From: JALZDI01 sp035557095
Lineage (GTDB): Bacteria > Actinomycetota > Actinomycetes > Propionibacteriales > Nocardioidaceae
Direction of reading: 5' to 3'
Assembly: GCA_035557095.1 (NCBI GenBank)
Contig: DATMEB010000251.1
Span: 1-30,323 of the forward strand
DNA length: 30,323 bases
The translations under genes were made by a program, and so were the position numbers. Positions 14,999 to 21,805 of the stretch are shown here, one piece after another (within the stretch, counting starts at the first letter, position 1; each line of letters begins with the position of its first letter). Below the pieces are notes generated by a model. It was not told the DNA's origin. It searched no databases and saw only the letters and a list, made by a program, of their open reading frames with translations.

Positions 14999-15214
14999 TC
15001 AGCGAGCCTGTGCTGCTTGGCTCGCTGACGGCCTGGTCTCGACCTCGAGTCCCTCGTGCAGTCCCCCGGCGACGGTGATGCGCTCGGTGACATAGCTGTC
15101 GACCGACTCGCGCTCCCGACGCTGCGCGAGCATTCGCCGGGAGGCCTGCGCGGCGTTCAGACGTGCCACGTCTTGGCTCAGCCATCGACGCATCATGCGG
15201 GGGAAGGTGTCCAC
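14999..15214 (-). CDS. Small protein with RMMRRWL motif, unknown
   Basis: A 71-residue protein. The GTG at 15214 has a strong Shine-Dalgarno (GGGAGGA, five bases upstream) and a promoter-like pair further up, which supports a real gene. The N-terminus RMMRRWLSQDVARLN is followed by a charged helix (RRMLAQRRERESVDSYVTER) and a short tail. The same RMMRRWL sequence occurs in the middle of the PAS-HATPase protein at 23840-25147, so it may be a shared interaction helix (inference). No database family is recognised. It lies 232 bp downstream of the GAF-ANTAR gene on the same strand but seems to have its own promoter. Confidence 0.6.
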   Translation of the reverse strand: MDTFPRMMRRWLSQDVARLNAAQASRRMLAQRRERESVDSYVTERITVAGGLHEGLEVETRPSASQAAQAR

Positions 15215-15275
15215 GTCCGTCCTCCCAAGGACAAGGTGCGTAGACGAACGCCCGCCGGTTTGCTCGACGTGACAA

Positions 15276-15312
15276 TGAGTAGGACAGACCTCAGGGCGTT
15301 GTCAGGACAACG
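15276..15312 (-). promoter_or_regulatory. Promoter and inverted repeat for the RMMRRWL protein
   Basis: On the minus strand CTGACA (complement of 15300-15305) and TACTCA (complement of 15276-15281) have an 18-bp spacer. The -35 lies within an inverted repeat with 7-bp arms, CGTTGTC (15297-15303) and GACAACG (15306-15312). This would suit a repressor or activator site. The transcript would start about 55 bases before the GTG at 15214. Confidence 0.5.
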
Positions 15313-15446
15313 GGCTGGGTCTGGGCCCGGCGTTGACCCCCCACGAACCCAGGGATCGACGCGGAGGCCAGGGTAACGCGAACCGAGGCCGCTCCTGCAA
15401 CCCCTTCGCCGCAACCCGACGAAGTGTCGGAGATGTCCCCCACCGG

Positions 15447-16226
15447 TCAGGACTGCTGGCCACGACCGCTGGTCGGTCCGCCTGGCCGGTCCGTCTGCTC
15501 TGTGCGCCGCATCTCCACCCAGTCGACGTCGCCACGCCGTTCGACCACGTCGCGGGCGACCTCGACCAGGTGTCGGCGGTTGCTGCGGGCGTGCGCTCGG
15601 AGCAGGTAGAACGCCTCGTCGAGCCCGATCTGCAGCAGGGTCGCGAGCGCGCCCTTGGCCTGCTCGATCGCGATCCGGCTGTTGAGTGCGACCTGCAGCT
15701 GCGTCGCCAGCAGGTCGCTGTTGCGCGCGAGCCGCTCCTGGACGATGGCGATCGTGGCCACGTCGGCCAGAGCCTGGGCGATCACCAGCTGCTGGTCGGT
15801 GAAGGCCGTGCTGTCGGGACCGCCGAAGAGGTTGAGGGCGCCGATGGCCTCGCCGCGCAGTCGCATGGGCAACGCCACCACGCTGCCGAAGCCCTCCGCC
15901 ACGGCGTGCGCGACGAAACCGGGCCAGCGCTGCTGCGCCATGGCGAGGTCGTCGACCTTGACCGGTCCGCCGGTTCGGAAGCAGTCGAGGCAGGGGCCCT
16001 CGTCGTTCTGCACCTGGAAGAGCTCGAGCAGCCTGGTGCGCTCGTTCGACGACACCACGACCTGCAGCCGGCCGTGCTCGTCGGCGAGGAGCAGCCCAGC
16101 CGCGCCCACACCGAACAGGTCGACACACCGCGAGGCCAGTGTCTGCAGCAGGTCGTGGACGTCGAAGTCCTCGACCAGCGTGTCCGCGAGGCGTACGAAG
16201 GTGCCCGCCAACTTCTCGGCGTCCAC
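15447..16226 (-). CDS. GAF and ANTAR domain regulator (putative RNA-binding antiterminator)
   Basis: A 259-residue protein. A GAF sensor domain occupies residues ~20-165 (LLQTLASRCVDLFGVGAAGLLL; FVAHAVAEGFGSVVALPMRLRGEAIGALNLF; the typical TDQQLVIAQALADVATIAI). An ANTAR domain spans ~175-232 (ALNSRIAIEQAKGALATLLQIGLDEAFYLLRAHAR). ANTAR domains bind paired-hairpin RNA to block transcription termination; GAF-ANTAR proteins are common in actinobacteria as light, redox or ligand-responsive regulators (family knowledge). The ligand is unknown. The GTG at 16226 has AGGGG about ten bases upstream. It is divergent from the zinc-ribbon HATPase gene, with 567 bp between them. Confidence 0.92.
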   Translation of the reverse strand: MDAEKLAGTFVRLADTLVEDFDVHDLLQTLASRCVDLFGVGAAGLLLADEHGRLQVVVSSNERTRLLELFQVQNDEGPCLDCFRTGGPVKVDDLAMAQQRWPGFVAHAVAEGFGSVVALPMRLRGEAIGALNLFGGPDSTAFTDQQLVIAQALADVATIAIVQERLARNSDLLATQLQVALNSRIAIEQAKGALATLLQIGLDEAFYLLRAHARSNRRHLVEVARDVVERRGDVDWVEMRRTEQTDRPGGPTSGRGQQS

Positions 16227-16464
16227 CGATCTGTCACCCCTTCACCGACGGTTCGTTCTTCCCGACGTCACGACGCGGCTGGTGGTCGGCTCGTAGCAGC
16301 GCCCAGACACAGGTCGACCAGCCACATCACCGGGGTCTGGGGCGACGAGCCCCCAACCCTACGATGCGCGCAGCGCCCGCAGCACGCGGGTCGAGGCGGC
16401 GCCCGCATGCCTCGGGCATGCGCCCGGCGCCCCTGCTTACGTGTCATCGGCGGTCGTTCCGCAC
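16227..16464. other. Intergenic region between divergent GAF-ANTAR and HATPase genes
   Basis: No gene is supported. A stem-loop with 7-bp arms, GCATGCC (16405-16411) and GGCATGC (16415-16421), is visible. I found no clear promoter for the GAF-ANTAR gene. Confidence 0.35.
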
Positions 16465-16493
16465 GTGACGCGTGCGGTGTGCGGCGCTACGAT
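16465..16493 (+). promoter_or_regulatory. Promoter of the zinc-ribbon HATPase gene
   Basis: GTGACG (16465-16470) and TACGAT (16488-16493) have a 17-bp spacer, the best sigma-70-type promoter in the window. An inverted repeat, GCACG-N5-CGTGC (16461-16475), covers the -35. It predicts a leader of about 290 nt before the ATG at 16794. Confidence 0.6.
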
Positions 16494-16499
16494 TGAACC

Positions 16500-16793
16500 T
16501 GTCCCGCTCATGCGACTCGGGGACATCAGGGACACATGCCGTGGGCCCAGACCTCGCCCGATGATCCGATCCTGGCGAGGCCCCGCGATGATCACGCGAC
16601 CGCTCACTGCGCAGTTCATGACGCAGGTCGATGGGCAACGCGACGGCCGCGGCAAGCCTTCGTCGGGAAGTCCCCTCAGATCGTGCACACGCCCTTCGCG
16701 TGCTGCTCGCTCGACGCCCCCGCCCCCTGCCAGGCAACGGGTACCCGATCTTGATCGGCCCGGTTCCGGGCCGCCAGAAGGACCAAGCTCGAC
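16500..16793 (+). other. Long, structured 5' leader of the zinc-ribbon HATPase gene
   Basis: TGTCCC (16500-16505) can pair with either of two GGGACA copies (16520-16525 or 16529-16534). CCTCGCC (16552-16558) pairs perfectly with GGCGAGG (16574-16580). Two open frames cross it: 16536-16754, with AGGG just upstream, and 16510-16797, whose TGA overlaps the HATPase ATG. Both have atypical composition, and I do not call either as a gene. Confidence 0.4.
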
Positions 16794-17450
16794 ATGACTG
16801 ACCCGCGATCAACCTGTCCCGAGTGCGGAGCCTCGGTTCCCCTCGTCGGCGAACGCTGGCTCCAGGTGCACCAGGAGGGATCGGATGCGTACGCGTTTCC
16901 GCACCCAGACCGGCAGTGGTGCTCCGGGAGCCTGCTGCTGGCAGACCACGACTTCGACACCCGGGGCACCGAGTCCCCGGGGGGCAGCCGCAACCCGTTC
17001 CTGGCCGGGCTCGACCCCGGCGGCGAGACGCTCACCGAGGTCACCCTGCCCACCGTGGTCAGGCGACACCTGCCGCCGCACCCGACCAGCGTGGGGGAGG
17101 CACGTCGCATCGTGCGCCGGCTTCTCGCCACCGGCGGAGACGTCGATCTGGTCGACGAAGCTGAGCTCCTCGTCAGCGAGATCGTGACCAACGCCCTCCT
17201 GCACGCCGGGACCTCCATCGACCTGCGCTGCACCCTCATCGACCACAGTCTGCTGGTCGAGGTCGACGACGGTGGTGGGCAGCTTCCCGCCTACCGGGGA
17301 TACGACTCGACCGTGTGCAGCGGTCGCGGACTCGTACTTCTGGAGCAGCTGGCCGAACGGTGGGGGGTGATCCCCACGTTCGGCGGCAAGACCGTGTGGT
17401 TCCTCGTCTCGGCCGCGCAGCAGCACCAGGAGCTGCCCGGCCGTAGCTGA
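16794..17450 (+). CDS. Zinc-ribbon-like module fused to anti-sigma-type HATPase
   Basis: A 218-residue protein of two parts. Residues 8-51 form a compact CCHC module (C8, C11, H26, C43 as likely Zn ligands) with the pattern CPEC...VPLVGERWLQVH...CSGSLLLA. Residues ~85-207 are an HATPase_c_2 domain like the anti-sigma kinases RsbW/SpoIIAB. Its N-box is SEIVTNALLH (E129, N133), its D-box VDDGGG (158-162) and its G-box SGRGL (176-180). Such proteins hold sigma factors or phosphorylate STAS antagonists (family knowledge). The zinc module recurs alone in the protein at 18365-18592, and the HATPase half is close to that at 23840-25147. AGAAGGA precedes the ATG by 11 bases. Sensing of metal or redox by the module is inference. 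Confidence 0.87.
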   Translation: MTDPRSTCPECGASVPLVGERWLQVHQEGSDAYAFPHPDRQWCSGSLLLADHDFDTRGTESPGGSRNPFLAGLDPGGETLTEVTLPTVVRRHLPPHPTSVGEARRIVRRLLATGGDVDLVDEAELLVSEIVTNALLHAGTSIDLRCTLIDHSLLVEVDDGGGQLPAYRGYDSTVCSGRGLVLLEQLAERWGVIPTFGGKTVWFLVSAAQQHQELPGRS

Positions 17451-17462
17451 GCCGGCGGCCTG

Positions 17463-17837
17463 CTATCCGAGTGCCGTGCCCAGAAGCAGGCCGCCGGCGG
17501 CAGCGCCGGCGCCGGCGCCGATGCTCGCGACCACGTTGAGGCAGGCCGCGAGACCAGCGCCCTCCTCGACCAGCCGCATGGTCTCCCACGTGAACGTGGA
17601 GAACGTGGTGTACGACCCGAGGAACCCGAAGCCGACGGCGGCGACCAGCCACGACTCGACGCTCTGCCGGGAGGCGAGGGCCACCAGCACCCCGAGCGCG
17701 AACGACCCCGTGACGTTGACGGTGAACGTGCCCCAGGGGAAGGCGCGTTCGTGCCGGGACTGCACGAGCTGGTCGAGCACGTAGCGGGTCGGTGCGCCCA
17801 GCGCCGAGCCGAGCGCCACCCACAGCAGTGCGCTCAT
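17463..17837 (-). CDS. crcB: Fluoride channel CrcB/Fluc, second subunit
   Basis: A 124-residue, four-TM CrcB/Fluc protein that exports fluoride. Family motifs are GSALGAPTRYVLD near the N-terminus, FPWGTFTVNVTGSF in TM2 with the conserved Asn, and GFLGSYTTFSTF in the broken TM3 with the phenylalanine box and central Na+ site. The ATG at 17837 overlaps the upstream crcB stop (ATGA), so the two are translationally coupled. Paired crcB genes usually encode an antiparallel heterodimer, while single ones form dual-topology homodimers (family knowledge). It converges on the HATPase gene with 12 bp between the ends. Confidence 0.95.
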   Translation of the reverse strand: MSALLWVALGSALGAPTRYVLDQLVQSRHERAFPWGTFTVNVTGSFALGVLVALASRQSVESWLVAAVGFGFLGSYTTFSTFTWETMRLVEEGAGLAACLNVVASIGAGAGAAAGGLLLGTALG

Positions 17838-18307
17838 CGCGCCCGCCTCCGCGTGCCCGGGCCGCGCCGGACCACCAACCGGCCGGTGGTCATGCCGAGG
17901 ACGGTCGCAGCGAGACCGGCCGCCACGCTGGCCAGGACGTACGCCGTCGCGACCAACGGGGCGCCGGACGCGATCAGGCGGTCCGTCTCGACCATCCACG
18001 TGCTGAAGGTGGTCATCGAGCCGAGCAGGCCGACCCCCAGGAAGGGGCGCACGTAGCGGGTCGGCTGCCAGAGCTCCAGCACCAGGACCAGCAGCAGGCC
18101 CAGGCACGCCGCCCCCGCCACGTTGACGACGAACGTCGCCCAGGGGAAGCCCGCCGACGCGGGGACGAGCAGGTCGACGCCGTACCGCGCGCAGCCCCCG
18201 AGGACCCCTCCGAGCGCCACCGCCACGAGGACGGGCACGCGCTGTCCGGACAGCAGGCTCAACCCAGGTTCCTCCTCCGCGCCGGTACGTGCGCCCGACT
18301 CAAGCAC
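17834..18307 (-). CDS. crcB: Fluoride channel CrcB/Fluc, first subunit
   Basis: A 157-residue CrcB/Fluc protein and partner of the next gene. A ~25-residue hydrophilic N-terminal extension precedes the core. Motifs are GGVLGGCARYGVD, FPWATFVVNVAGAACLG (TM2, conserved Asn) and GLLGSMTTFSTW (TM3). The last position of the motif is Trp where Phe is usual, and the basic tail is RRGPGTRRRAR. The GTG at 18307 is the only good start and no clear Shine-Dalgarno is visible. Upstream there is a 12-bp tandem repeat (18335-18358) but no recognisable fluoride riboswitch. The pair most likely forms one heterodimeric channel. Confidence 0.92.
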   Translation of the reverse strand: MLESGARTGAEEEPGLSLLSGQRVPVLVAVALGGVLGGCARYGVDLLVPASAGFPWATFVVNVAGAACLGLLLVLVLELWQPTRYVRPFLGVGLLGSMTTFSTWMVETDRLIASGAPLVATAYVLASVAAGLAATVLGMTTGRLVVRRGPGTRRRAR

Positions 18308-18334
18308 GAGAGGCCGGACCGGGTCGACACCCCC

Positions 18335-18358
18335 TCGGTTCAGCCCTCGGTTCAGCCC
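18335..18358. repeat. 12-bp tandem duplication upstream of crcB
   Basis: TCGGTTCAGCCC is repeated exactly twice head-to-tail (18335-18346, 18347-18358). It lies between the crcB start and the end of the small zinc-ribbon gene. Confidence 0.9.
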
Positions 18359-18364
18359 TGGAAA

Positions 18365-18592
18365 TCAGCGCAGCGCGGGCGGCGGCTGCTCCCGGTGCGG
18401 CTGGGACTCGGCGAGCAGCAGGCTGCCCGGACAGCGCGCGCGGCCCTCGCCGCGCGGGTAGACGTACTCGGAGCTGCCCTGTCGGTGCACCTGCAGCCAG
18501 CGGTCGCCCACCAGGGGCACGACGGCAGCGCACTCGGGGCAGATGGCGCGTGGCTCGCCGGCGTCGAACTGTGCTCTACGGGCACCCGGCAT
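18365..18592 (-). CDS. Stand-alone zinc-ribbon-like module protein, unknown
   Basis: A 75-residue protein almost wholly made of the CCHC module seen at the N-terminus of the HATPase protein at 16794. C18, C21, H36 and C54 line up with C8, C11, H26 and C43 there. The two modules agree at roughly 27 of 44 aligned positions by eye, including VPLVG, RWLQVH and GSLLLA. The tail is Pro/Arg/Glu-rich. The ATG at 18592 has GAGGT upstream. It precedes the crcB pair on the same strand and may be co-transcribed with it. No function is known; a small partner or competitor of the fused module is an inference. Confidence 0.78.
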   Translation of the reverse strand: MPGARRAQFDAGEPRAICPECAAVVPLVGDRWLQVHRQGSSEYVYPRGEGRARCPGSLLLAESQPHREQPPPALR

Positions 18593-18650
18593 CGCAGACC
18601 TCGCAGGTTGGAAGAGAACCGTCGGGCGAGGTCCGGGCCCGGTCTTACCG

Positions 18651-18685
18651 CGCGTGGTCGTATGACCACGCGATCGGCAGAGTAA
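18651..18685 (-). promoter_or_regulatory. Promoter with overlapping inverted repeat for the small zinc-ribbon gene
   Basis: On the minus strand TTACTC (complement of 18680-18685) and TACGAC (complement of 18657-18662) have a 17-bp spacer. The -10 sits inside an inverted repeat with 9-bp arms, CGCGTGGTC (18651-18659) and GACCACGCG (18664-18672), with a GTAT centre. This suits a repressor site controlling the small gene and possibly crcB. Confidence 0.5.
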
Positions 18686-18750
18686 CGACTGCGGCGGCCT
18701 GGCGATAGCCCATTCGCCTGATCAGTCCTCAACCCGACCAGGCATCGGCT

Positions 18751-18774
18751 TAGGGCGTGCTGGTACACGCCCTA
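18751..18774 (-). terminator. Hairpin at the end of the small winged-helix-like gene
   Basis: TAGGGCGTG (18751-18759) pairs perfectly with CACGCCCTA (18766-18774) around a six-base loop. The TAG stop codon of the minus-strand gene (18772-18774) is inside the stem. Confidence 0.65.
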
Positions 18775-19014
18775 CAGGTCCTTGACGACCGCCTGGATCT
18801 CGGCGACCTGCCAGTCGTTGACCGGTTTGACGTCGAGGTGCTCCTCGGCCAGCGACTGCACCGCCTTGACGACCAGGGGCATCTCCAGGCCGATGTCGCC
18901 GGCGATGTCGCTGGTGGTGACCGGCGGTTGCTCGGGGCGCCGGGAGTCCAGCAGGTGCCTCGCCGAGCTGAGTACCTGCCGTCTGACCTGGTCGAAGTCG
19001 CCCTCTGGCTGCAT
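18772..19014 (-). CDS. Small winged-helix-like protein, unknown
   Basis: An 80-residue protein without a firm family. The stretch VTTSDIAGDIGLEMPLVVKAVQSLAEEHLDVKPVNDWQV has the helix-turn-helix-wing spacing of a small winged-helix domain (tentative), after a helix FDQVRRQVLSSARHLLDS. The ATG at 19014 (MQPEGDFDQVRR) is preferred with AGGGCG upstream; a GTG at 19083 would add a lysine/arginine-rich 23-residue leader. It is divergent from the multicopper oxidase and could regulate it (positional inference only). A hairpin begins at its stop codon. Confidence 0.65.
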   Translation of the reverse strand: MQPEGDFDQVRRQVLSSARHLLDSRRPEQPPVTTSDIAGDIGLEMPLVVKAVQSLAEEHLDVKPVNDWQVAEIQAVVKDL

Positions 19015-19215
19015 GCCGCGCCCTGCCTTTCCACGTGTGCCTGCCCGTGTCGCTGCCCGTCGCCTACGGGGCTTGGTACCCACTTTGCGACTGCCGTCAA
19101 GTGTCGTTTTGTCACCGAGCCCTGACGCTTGGTGAGTTCACGCTTGTGTGACGCGACCCTCCCATGTTGGAGACAGAGGGGTAAAAGGGGCAGTTCTTCT
19201 TGGGAGGGGGCGATC

Positions 19216-21471
19216 ATGGCGTTGTCTCGCCGCGAGATGCTCAAGGTTGGGGCACTCGGCGTGGTCGGAACCGCGGGCATCGGTGCACTCGGTGGGGTCT
19301 CGTTCGGACCGACGGTGCAGGCCCGCGAGGCGAGCGAGCTCGACCCGAGCCTGCTGCCTCGTCCGTTCCAGGCCAGGTTCTGGATGCCGCCGGTGCTTCG
19401 GCCCTCCAACTGGGAGTACGACGAAGAGGGCCGGCTGATCCGGCAGGTCTACCACCTCACCGCGAAGGAGACCTCGGCGAACATCCTGCCGGGCTTTCGC
19501 ACGCGGATGTGGGGCTACAACGGCCTGGTGCCGGGGCCGACGATCAAGGTCGCCCGTGGTGTCCAGACCGTTCTGCGGGTGCGCAACAAGCTGCCCGCGC
19601 AGCACCCGCTGTTCGGACACGACTTCTCGACCTCGACGCACCTGCACGGCTCGGCGTCCCTGCCGCAGTACGACGGCTATGCCGACGACCTGACGCCGCC
19701 GGGGTTCTACAAGGACTACCACTACCCGAACCACCAGGCCGCGCGCACGATCTGGTACCACGACCACGCCGTGCACAACACCGCGCTGAACGCGTACTCC
19801 GGCCTGGCGGCGCAGTACCACATCCACGACCGGCTCGAGCGCGACCTGCTGCCGCAGGGCAAGTTCGACGTACCGCTGACCGTGACCGACGCGATGTTCA
19901 GCGCCAACGGCCAGCTGATGTACGACGACGACTCCCAGTCCGGTCTCTACGGTGACGTGGTCCTGGTCAACGGGCGCCCGTGGCCGGTGATGAAGGTGCA
20001 GCGTCGCGTCTACCGGTTCCGCGTCCTCGCCGCGTCGATCTCGCGCTCCTGGCGCTTCCAGCTCAACGGCGGCGACCCGATGCACCTCATCGGGACCGAC
20101 GGCGGGTTGATGCCGCGTACGCAGACGGTGACGGAGTGGCGGCACGGCGGCAGCGAACGCTACGAGGTGCTGATCGACTTCCGCCGCTACCGGCCCGGCC
20201 AGCGGGTGGTCCTGTCGAACCTGAGCAACGACAACAACCGCGACTACGACAACACCGGCAAGGTGATGGCCTTCGACGTGATGGGTGACTTCGGCGAGGG
20301 CGAGGTCGACAAGAGCGACCCGACGTGGAACCGCATCCCCGGCCGGGTCGCGCCGTCGCACGTGATGGGCCTGACCGCGGCCGACGCCAAGACGACGCGG
20401 CACCTGGAGATGGGCCGTACCGGCAGCGAGTGGACCATCAACGACACCACCTGGTCCGACGTCACCGAGAGCGGCTTCCAGAAGCTGGTCGCCGACCCGG
20501 ACATCGGCGACGTCGAGGTCTGGGACATCGAGAACAAGTCCGGTGGCTGGTTCCACCCGACCCACATTCACCTTATCGACTTCCGGATCCTGTCGCGCAA
20601 CGGACGTCCGCCGCACGCGTGGGAACGTGGGCCGAAGGACGTGGCGTACGTCGGTGAGAACGAGACCGTGCGCGTTGTCGCCCAGTTCGGCGACAAGCGG
20701 CGGCCGGAGACGCACGGGAAGTACATGGTGCACTGCCACAACCTGGTACACGAGGACCACGACATGATGAGCCAGTTCGCGGTCGGCTGGAAGCCGGGCG
20801 AGCCGGATGACTGCGACCCGATCCTCGCCGACCCGTGCAAGGGCGACGACCTGCCGGACATCGACGCGGTCGCGCCGGGACGTTGCCGGGCTCCCGAGGT
20901 CCGGGCGGACGGGGGCGGTGTAGAGCTGCGCTGGGACAAGCCGGACGACGACGGCGACGACGACGTGAGGGGCTACCGCATCCGCGGCTTCGCGCCCGGT
21001 GCGCCGCGGATCAACGTCGTGGTCGGCGATCGCCGCAAGCACACGGTCCGTGGACTGGTGCCGGGTCGTGGCTACGTGTTCACTGTCGCCGCGATGAACC
21101 GTGTCGGCACCGGACCACAGTCGGCGCGCTCGCGCCGCAGCACTCCGCGCAAGCTCGACCGCAGGGGACCGCGCGTCGTCTCGCGTACGCCGGATGCCGG
21201 CGCCACCGGGGTGCGTCGCAACGCGAGCATCAAGGTCGTGTTCAACGAGCCGATGAGCGGGATGACGTCGCAGGCCGTGGTGCTGAAGGCCGCCGGCGGC
21301 CGTCGGATCCGCGCGAACGTGACCTACAACGCCGCTGCTCGTCGCATGGTGATCAACCCACGTCGTCCGTTGCGGGCAGACACGCGCTACCACGTGCGAC
21401 TGACGAGGAAGATTCGCGACGCCTCCGGCAACCGGCTCGCCGCACAGGGCTGGAGCTTCAAGACGCGGTGA
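19216..21471 (+). CDS. Tat-exported multicopper oxidase with C-terminal FnIII and Ig-like domains
   Basis: A 751-residue secreted oxidase coupling substrate oxidation to reduction of O2 to water. The Tat signal SRREMLK at residues 4-10 is followed by a hydrophobic stretch ending near AREA. All four copper motifs are intact: HLHG (H142, H144), WYHDH (H182, H184), HPTHIH (H447, H450, H452) and HCHNLVHEDHDM (H506, C507, H508, H512, axial M517). It resembles the CotA/bilirubin oxidase/phenoxazinone synthase group. After residue ~550 comes a fibronectin type III domain (~555-645) and an SbsA-type Ig-like domain (~655-751), an unusual extension. The ATG at 19216 follows GGGAGGGGG. A perfect hairpin terminator follows. 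Confidence 0.95.
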   Translation: MALSRREMLKVGALGVVGTAGIGALGGVSFGPTVQAREASELDPSLLPRPFQARFWMPPVLRPSNWEYDEEGRLIRQVYHLTAKETSANILPGFRTRMWGYNGLVPGPTIKVARGVQTVLRVRNKLPAQHPLFGHDFSTSTHLHGSASLPQYDGYADDLTPPGFYKDYHYPNHQAARTIWYHDHAVHNTALNAYSGLAAQYHIHDRLERDLLPQGKFDVPLTVTDAMFSANGQLMYDDDSQSGLYGDVVLVNGRPWPVMKVQRRVYRFRVLAASISRSWRFQLNGGDPMHLIGTDGGLMPRTQTVTEWRHGGSERYEVLIDFRRYRPGQRVVLSNLSNDNNRDYDNTGKVMAFDVMGDFGEGEVDKSDPTWNRIPGRVAPSHVMGLTAADAKTTRHLEMGRTGSEWTINDTTWSDVTESGFQKLVADPDIGDVEVWDIENKSGGWFHPTHIHLIDFRILSRNGRPPHAWERGPKDVAYVGENETVRVVAQFGDKRRPETHGKYMVHCHNLVHEDHDMMSQFAVGWKPGEPDDCDPILADPCKGDDLPDIDAVAPGRCRAPEVRADGGGVELRWDKPDDDGDDDVRGYRIRGFAPGAPRINVVVGDRRKHTVRGLVPGRGYVFTVAAMNRVGTGPQSARSRRSTPRKLDRRGPRVVSRTPDAGATGVRRNASIKVVFNEPMSGMTSQAVVLKAAGGRRIRANVTYNAAARRMVINPRRPLRADTRYHVRLTRKIRDASGNRLAAQGWSFKTR

Positions 21472-21489
21472 CCGGGATCCGCACCGGAA

Positions 21490-21524
21490 ACGACCGCCCC
21501 GTTGCCTGGCAACGGGGCGGTCGT
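21490..21524 (+). terminator. Terminator of the multicopper oxidase gene
   Basis: A near-perfect palindrome with 17-base arms (21490-21506 and 21508-21524) around one central base, rich in GC (arm core CGACCGCCCCGTTGCC). It begins 18 bases after the stop. Confidence 0.85.
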
Positions 21525-21663
21525 CTGTGTGCTGGCGCGTTCCCCTTGGCACTGCCTGTTGGCGGCCCCCGTGGCACTTCCCCTTGCGTCGAGACTGCAC
21601 GAATCCTCGCTGGGGTTAGCGCTTCCCTGTGGCGACGCGAAGGCGGGGGGTGCGCACAAAGGT

Positions 21664-21705
21664 GACGCCCCGCCGCATCTGGGGGCAGATGAGCGGCGGG
21701 GCGTC
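21664..21705 (-). terminator. Terminator of the M23 peptidase gene
   Basis: GACGCCCCGCCGC (21664-21676) pairs perfectly with GCGGCGGGGCGTC (21693-21705). An inner stem, ATCTG/CAGAT, closes a GGGG loop, with a two-base bulge. It lies 100 bp past the peptidase stop. The rest of 21525-21805 holds nothing else I can support. Confidence 0.75.
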
Positions 21706-21805
21706 GAGTCGAGTGCCCGTCTCGGGTCGGGCCTCGTCTGTTTCAAAGAATGCAGGGGGCCCGTCACAGGAACGTGAACGGTCAACCGCGGGTTCGCGCG
21801 CGGTT

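Noticed and set aside
16536..16754. 72-residue ORF in the leader of the zinc-ribbon HATPase gene
   Set aside because: AGGG precedes the ATG, but composition is unlike neighbours and no domain is seen. I treat it as part of the leader.
16510..16797. Open frame whose TGA overlaps the HATPase ATG (ATGA)
   Set aside because: The overlap looks like translational coupling, but the frame is Arg/Pro/Ser low-complexity and is likely chance.
18308..18364. Fluoride riboswitch before crcB
   Set aside because: I could not find the conserved pseudoknot sequence; only a tandem 12-bp repeat is present.
19138..21600. 820-codon open frame antisense to the multicopper oxidase
   Set aside because: The plus strand encodes all copper motifs and a Tat signal. 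The antisense frame is Arg/Val/His-rich with no domain, a usual shadow in high-GC DNA.
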